A DNA stretch of 19,340 nt from Isotricha intestinalis (lineage: Eukaryota > Ciliophora > Litostomatea > Vestibuliferida > Isotrichidae). The notes under the pieces are model-generated. The model was given only the letters and a program-made list of their open reading frames with translations. It made no database searches and was not told the origin of the DNA. Shown piece by piece: positions 15,327 to 19,340 of this stretch. Positions within the stretch are counted from its first letter, which is position 1. Every line of letters begins with the position of its first letter. The translations under genes and the position numbers were made by a program. Where the stretch lies: the NCBI GenBank assembly GCA_023807065.1, contig JAJJLU010004068.1, positions 1-19,340 of the forward strand. Direction: 5' to 3'.

Positions 15327-16037
15327 ATGTTTTCAAAAAAAAAAATAAAAATAATGGAATCTTTAGAAAAAGATATAGAAATAAATGAAGAATCAAATGG
15401 AATTTTTTCTTCTTCTTCATCAAGTCAAAAAATGAGTTTTTCTCAAAGTTTAAATTATGATTCAAATTTAGAAGAATCTTCATGGTCTTTTGAAGAGGAA
15501 TTTCTTTTTTTTGAAGGACATTATATTATAGGAAATAAATGGACATTATTAAGTGAATTATTTCCTGAAAAACATGCTAAACAAATGAAAAATCATTTTT
15601 ATTCTTCTATTGTAAAAACTCTCAGAAAAGTTTTAAGAAATAGATTTAAATTAAGTTTAAAAGATTATATTATTAGTTATTATTCTCTTATTTATGTTAA
15701 AGACTTATTTAATAATCCTAAGTTCTTATTTTCTAAATGTAAAAAAGATAATGGAAAAAATAATAGGAATGTTACTTTGAAAAAACTTATTTTGAATCAT
15801 AATATTAATTTAGATATGATTAATAATTATCAAATTAAATTTGAAGAATCTTTGAGAAATCAAATTAAAAATATTTATAATATAAATATTGATATTTCGA
15901 ATTTTAGAATTAATAATATATTCAAACAAATTATTAAAATGGAAATTTTATTAAAATGTTATAAAGTTTATTCTTCGAAAAATTTATCTTTTGATGATTC
16001 TTTAAAAATTTGTGATTTTATTAAAACAAATATTTAA
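15327..16037 (+). CDS. Myb/SANT-like DNA-binding protein
   Basis: A 236-residue protein. The N-terminus is Ser-rich, with a run of Ser at 28-33. Residues about 50-106 match a single Myb/SANT repeat: Trp53 opens it after Glu-Glu-Ser-Ser (compare Trp-Ser/Thr-x-Glu-Glu-Asp), acidic Phe-Glu-Glu-Glu follows, Trp72 sits 19 residues later as in the canonical spacing, and the third helix is Gln-Met-Lys-Asn-His-Phe-Tyr-Ser, where plant and protist Myb repeats have Gln-x-x-x-Arg/His-Phe/Trp. The rest is Lys/Asn/Ile-rich and helical. It probably acts in the nucleus as a transcription regulator or chromatin factor. Only one good repeat is visible; the following sequence may hold a degenerate second one. 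A shorter start at the Met at codon 10 (15354) is equally possible. TAA stop. Confidence 0.7.
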   Translation: MFSKKKIKIMESLEKDIEINEESNGIFSSSSSSQKMSFSQSLNYDSNLEESSWSFEEEFLFFEGHYIIGNKWTLLSELFPEKHAKQMKNHFYSSIVKTLRKVLRNRFKLSLKDYIISYYSLIYVKDLFNNPKFLFSKCKKDNGKNNRNVTLKKLILNHNINLDMINNYQIKFEESLRNQIKNIYNINIDISNFRINNIFKQIIKMEILLKCYKVYSSKNLSFDDSLKICDFIKTNI

Positions 16038-16701
16038 TTTAATATATATATTGACATTAGGAAAGGAATAAAATTTAACTGGTACTTATTATAGTTGTAT
16101 TTTATTCTCTTTAAAATTTATATATTTTTATTTGTAAATAATAGTTAATTTTTAAAAAGGTATTGGTTATTTCTCATTAAAATATATCAAATTAATATTT
16201 GAAATTGATGTATATATAATATATAAGGAGTTAAATGATGATAAGATGAACAATTTGGATATAAAAACATTTATAATAAGATAAAAAAATAAATTATAAA
16301 AAATAAATATAAAGAAGGATTTTTTAAAATATTAAATAATTTAATTATAATTTTTTATACTTAATTATTATTATTTTATAATTTTTGATAAAATAATTCG
16401 AGATAAAATAATGTTTTTATTTATAATAATTTTCATTCAGAATTATTTTACTTTCTATTAAAATATATAAAAATAAAGGAAAATAAATCAAAGAAAAAAG
16501 AAAAAAGATAAAATTTTATTCTTTAATAACCCTAATTTTCATTGGTAAAAAATATATTTTTAAATAAATAACCTTTAATATTATTTAAAATTAGAATAAA
16601 AAAAAAAAATAATTTTTTTATTCTTAATATTTTCATATTTATTAAAAAAATTATAAATAAATTTTTTAAATGTAACTTAATGAAATAATATAAATAAAAA
16701 A
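16038..16701. other. 664-bp gene-free region, the longest in the clean part
   Basis: No open frame of convincing coding character on either strand; the short frames are A/T noise, including an overlapping minus-strand frame at 16532-16816 that reads through the next gene. No tRNA-like cloverleaf or snRNA is recognised by eye. A small inverted repeat with six-base arms lies at 16187-16202 and may be chance. The region probably holds the 3' end of the Myb-like gene and the 5' region of the kinase-like gene. Confidence 0.5.
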
Positions 16702-19340
16702 ATGTCAATGATAACAAAAGAAGAAATGGAAACTTTAAAGAAAAAAAATCCAGAATTAATTTTGATAATAGGACCTCGTGGAGTAGGAAAAACATCTCAA
16801 GTGGAAAAAATATCAAAAGAATTTAGATATACAAAATTAGATATAAATAATTTAATAGATGAAGAAATAATAGCAGGTTCAGAATTAGGAGAAAAGCTTC
16901 AAGCAAATTCGAAAGATATAAATTATTTAATTCCAACTTTTATTAAAGGAATAAATAAATCAAATTCTAATTCAATTATAATTGATAGTTTCCCAGAAAC
17001 TTTAGAGCAATTATTATATTTTGAAAAAAATGCTATTCAAATATCTTTAATAATTAATTTAAAAGTAAATGAAGAAATTGGTTATAAAAGAATTTTAGAA
17101 CAACAGAAAAGTTTACCTATAAAAATGACTCCTGAAGAATATAAAAATATATTTGATGAAGATAATAATAAAATAAATGATATTGTTAATTTTTATGAAC
17201 CATATGGTATTGTTAGAGAAGTTGATGGAAATAAACCAATTGGAGAAGTTAATAATTTAATTAAACAAAATTTATATCCTGTTATTTATTCCATTATTGG
17301 AAAAAGATATTCTGGAAAAACTGAATTAGGAAAAATTTTAAGTTGTAAAACTGGAATTTATCATTTTGATTTTAATGACTTTTTAAAAGAGAAAAATATT
17401 AAAAAAAGAAAAAATGAAAATGAATTTGTAATTAGTCAATTTATTTTAAAATTAAGAAAAATGAGAAATTTAAGAGTTTTAATTGAAGATTTTCCTCAAA
17501 ATGAGGAACAATTTAATTATTTTGTTAATAATTGTAAAAATTTTGAGAAAATATATTATTTAAATGCTGATAATTCATCTTGTTTAGAAAGATTAAATAA
17601 AATTCCTTTAAATGATTCAAATTATATTCCTTGTCATAAATTAGGAGATTTATTATGTGAATTTGAAAGAAAATTACCTTTTATTGAAATTTTAAAGAAA
17701 AAAACAAATGTTTTTGAAATTGATGTTAATAATCATAAAATTTTAACTATTGATAGAATGATTAAACAAATTCAACCTTATCTTGCTTTTATTTCAAATG
17801 AATGTGATGAAAATGTTAAAAAAGATTTATTTAATAAGTTAATTACAAATTATAAGTTTTATGAATTAAATTTACCTCAAATTATTGAAAATGCTATTAA
17901 AAGAAATATTATTCCTGAAAGTTCAAATATGACAATGTCAAATGAGGAAAAATTAAAATTAATTCAACCTTTAATTTTTAGAGAAGGATGTAATAAAATT
18001 ATATTAAATACATATCCAATAACAATGGAAGAATTAAATTTCTTTGAAAAAAATTTATGTCCAATAAGTAAATTTATTTTATTAACAAATGATAAAATAT
18101 TAACAAAAATAAACAATCAAAATTCAATGCCAGTATATTTTTATAATTTAAATAAATTTTCTGTATTAAATCCAGAAAAAATAAAAGATTATAATATAGA
18201 AGAAGCATTAGATATGACAAGAGATATTAATATTGTTTATGGAATGCCTTTAACAGGAAAAAGTACAATTGCAAAACATTTAGAATTAAAATATAATTTT
18301 AAAATGCTGAATTTTATGGAATTAACTGAACAAGTAAAAAAAAGTAAAGTTGATCCTGAAAATCCTGATGCTGAAGTTGAAATAAATTTCCAAGATTTAA
18401 TTAATGGTTTAAAAGATTATTTAAAAAAAGAAAAATTATCTACTAAAATTATAATAGATAATTTATTCATTCCTGGTGGTGAAGGATTTTTAATTGATAC
18501 TTATGAAAAAGCTTTAGAAGTTATACAAACTATTGGTTCTTTTAGAAATTTATATGAAATTAAATGCTCTAAAAAAACTATTTTAAATAAATTTAAAAAT
18601 AAAGAAGGTATTAATGAAGATTTAAATGATGATCAAAAAAATCAATTTAATGAATTTTTAGATAAACCTAAAAAATTATTGGAAGAAATTAAAAAAATTT
18701 CTGCTAATGTTATTAAAGTTAATTGTGATAAAAGTGAAGCAATATCAAAATTAACTTTTGATTTTACTTATGGAAGAAATTGTATTGCAATAAAACATGA
18801 TTATGATATAAATATAGAAAAAACATTACAATTATTTTGCACAAGAGAAAGAATGTTATATATTAATGTTCCTAAAATCATATATAATCACTTTTATGAA
18901 AATGATTCTTATGCTAAGCAATTAGAAGGAGTATATGGTAAAAGAGTATTAAAAAAGGGAATAAAAAATCCAAATAATTGTGATGAATTAATTTACTATA
19001 AATATAATCCAATAAATTTTGAGCAAAATTTAGTAAATGAAATAATATTAAATTACATAAATGAAAATAATAAATTAATAGAAAAAACAGATAATTTTAT
19101 AATATTATCAGGATATTTAAATTCTGATTTATTATTAAATGAAAACCAACCATATGATCTTCCTTTATTAGAAATAAAGAAATTAATGGAAATAGGTGAT
19201 TTAACATCTTTAATAGAAATAACAAGAGATGAAATAGAAAAAGAAGAGAAAGAAGAAGCAGTTGAATTAATAATAGAAAAAAAAAAGAAAGTAGTAGAAA
19301 GAGATCCTTTAGATGTAGATCCTCCTGAAGGAGAAGCTAA
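16702..19340 (+). CDS. Multi-domain adenylate-kinase-like protein (AK9-like), truncated by the window edge
   Basis: An open frame starts at ATG 16702-16704 in an A-rich context and stays open for 879 codons to the window end, so the C-terminus is missing. Three P-loops of the Gly-x-x-x-x-Gly-Lys-Thr/Ser form are present: residues 24-31, 200-207 and 514-521. Two are followed by the adenylate-kinase landmark after a strand of Ile/Val: Ile-Asp-Ser-Phe-Pro-Glu-Thr-x-x-Gln (94-103) and Glu-Asp-Phe-Pro-Gln-Asn-Glu-Glu-Gln (262-270), resembling Asp-Gly-Phe-Pro-Arg-Thr. A third, Asn-Thr-Tyr-Pro-Ile-Thr near 436-441, sits in a region (about 380-500) with no P-loop, suggesting a degenerate domain. The last 40 residues are Glu/Lys-rich and then Asp/Pro-rich. 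This design matches adenylate kinase 9 and the AK-bearing axonemal central-pair proteins, which balance nucleotides in cilia. Substrate and activity of each domain are unknown; the altered Arg positions make some domains doubtful. Confidence 0.82.
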   Translation, partial: MSMITKEEMETLKKKNPELILIIGPRGVGKTSQVEKISKEFRYTKLDINNLIDEEIIAGSELGEKLQANSKDINYLIPTFIKGINKSNSNSIIIDSFPETLEQLLYFEKNAIQISLIINLKVNEEIGYKRILEQQKSLPIKMTPEEYKNIFDEDNNKINDIVNFYEPYGIVREVDGNKPIGEVNNLIKQNLYPVIYSIIGKRYSGKTELGKILSCKTGIYHFDFNDFLKEKNIKKRKNENEFVISQFILKLRKMRNLRVLIEDFPQNEEQFNYFVNNCKNFEKIYYLNADNSSCLERLNKIPLNDSNYIPCHKLGDLLCEFERKLPFIEILKKKTNVFEIDVNNHKILTIDRMIKQIQPYLAFISNECDENVKKDLFNKLITNYKFYELNLPQIIENAIKRNIIPESSNMTMSNEEKLKLIQPLIFREGCNKIILNTYPITMEELNFFEKNLCPISKFILLTNDKILTKINNQNSMPVYFYNLNKFSVLNPEKIKDYNIEEALDMTRDINIVYGMPLTGKSTIAKHLELKYNFKMLNFMELTEQVKKSKVDPENPDAEVEINFQDLINGLKDYLKKEKLSTKIIIDNLFIPGGEGFLIDTYEKALEVIQTIGSFRNLYEIKCSKKTILNKFKNKEGINEDLNDDQKNQFNEFLDKPKKLLEEIKKISANVIKVNCDKSEAISKLTFDFTYGRNCIAIKHDYDINIEKTLQLFCTRERMLYINVPKIIYNHFYENDSYAKQLEGVYGKRVLKKGIKNPNNCDELIYYKYNPINFEQNLVNEIILNYINENNKLIEKTDNFIILSGYLNSDLLLNENQPYDLPLLEIKKLMEIGDLTSLIEITRDEIEKEEKEEAVELIIEKKKKVVERDPLDVDPPEGEA

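Noticed and set aside
16240..16410. A coding-like relic containing in-frame TAA, similar to the left segment
   Set aside because: A short stretch after about 16245 reads as Lys/Asn/Ile codons, but it has TGA and many stops nearby and no domain. It is not distinguishable from A/T noise.
16038..16701. Possible tRNA or small RNA gene in the long gap
   Set aside because: I looked for a cloverleaf with a GGTTCGAATCC-like arm and for box motifs and saw none.
16532..16816. Minus-strand open frame of 94 codons over the kinase gene's 5' end
   Set aside because: It overlaps the start of the adenylate-kinase-like gene in antisense and is a Phe/Leu/Ile-rich shadow with no domain.
2206..19340. The whole window uses TAA=Gln
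   Set aside because: Reading through the stops of the actin-related, Tctex1 and Beclin-like genes gives non-coding sequence. Their known C-terminal motifs end at those stops, and no TAA is found inside any clean gene.

Overview
ORGANISM. The window is extremely A+T-rich eukaryotic DNA with densely packed, apparently intron-free genes. Coding strands are dominated by AAA, GAA, AAT, TTA and AGA codons. A Tctex-type dynein light chain and a multi-domain adenylate-kinase-like protein of the AK9/axonemal kind point to a ciliated or flagellated protist. The compactness, short A/T-only spacers and small secreted or type I membrane proteins suit a ciliate macronucleus; this is inference. From about 2206 rightwards, genes use TAA (once TGA) as real stops and CAA/CAG for Gln, i.e. 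the standard code. Among ciliates the standard code is reported for Litostomatea (including rumen ciliates) and for Stentor, but I cannot name the species.

LAYOUT. (1) Positions 1-2119 differ from the rest. A minus-strand OTU-type cysteine-protease gene (498-2119) and the end of a convergent plus-strand gene (1-423) can each be followed only by reading in-frame TAA as sense (Gln fits) and by crossing several one-base frame changes, most at homopolymers. (2) 2206-6612 carries four minus-strand genes: a small secreted charged-helix protein, a 748-residue coiled-coil protein, a type I membrane protein with a beta-rich Cys-paired ectodomain, and a small four-Cys secreted protein. (3) 6790-11197 carries three plus-strand genes: a coiled-coil protein, a divergent actin-related protein and a PCI-domain subunit (eIF3e/Rpn7/CSN1 class). 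(4) 11238-15059 holds alternating genes: Beclin/Atg6-like (-), a basic unknown (+), Tctex1 dynein light chain (-), and a ubiquitin-like/B-box protein (+). They are separated by 39-100 bp. (5) 15327-16037 encodes a Myb/SANT-like protein. (6) After the longest gap (664 bp), a large adenylate-kinase-like gene with three P-loops runs off the right edge.

HOW THEY WORK TOGETHER. I see no operon or dedicated pathway in 2206-19340. It reads as a mixed stretch of cytoskeletal, autophagy, proteostasis/translation, regulatory and secreted genes. The real anomaly is the left 2.1 kb. It may be a decayed or horizontally acquired segment, DNA using a TAA=Gln code, or an assembly junction with low-quality sequence.
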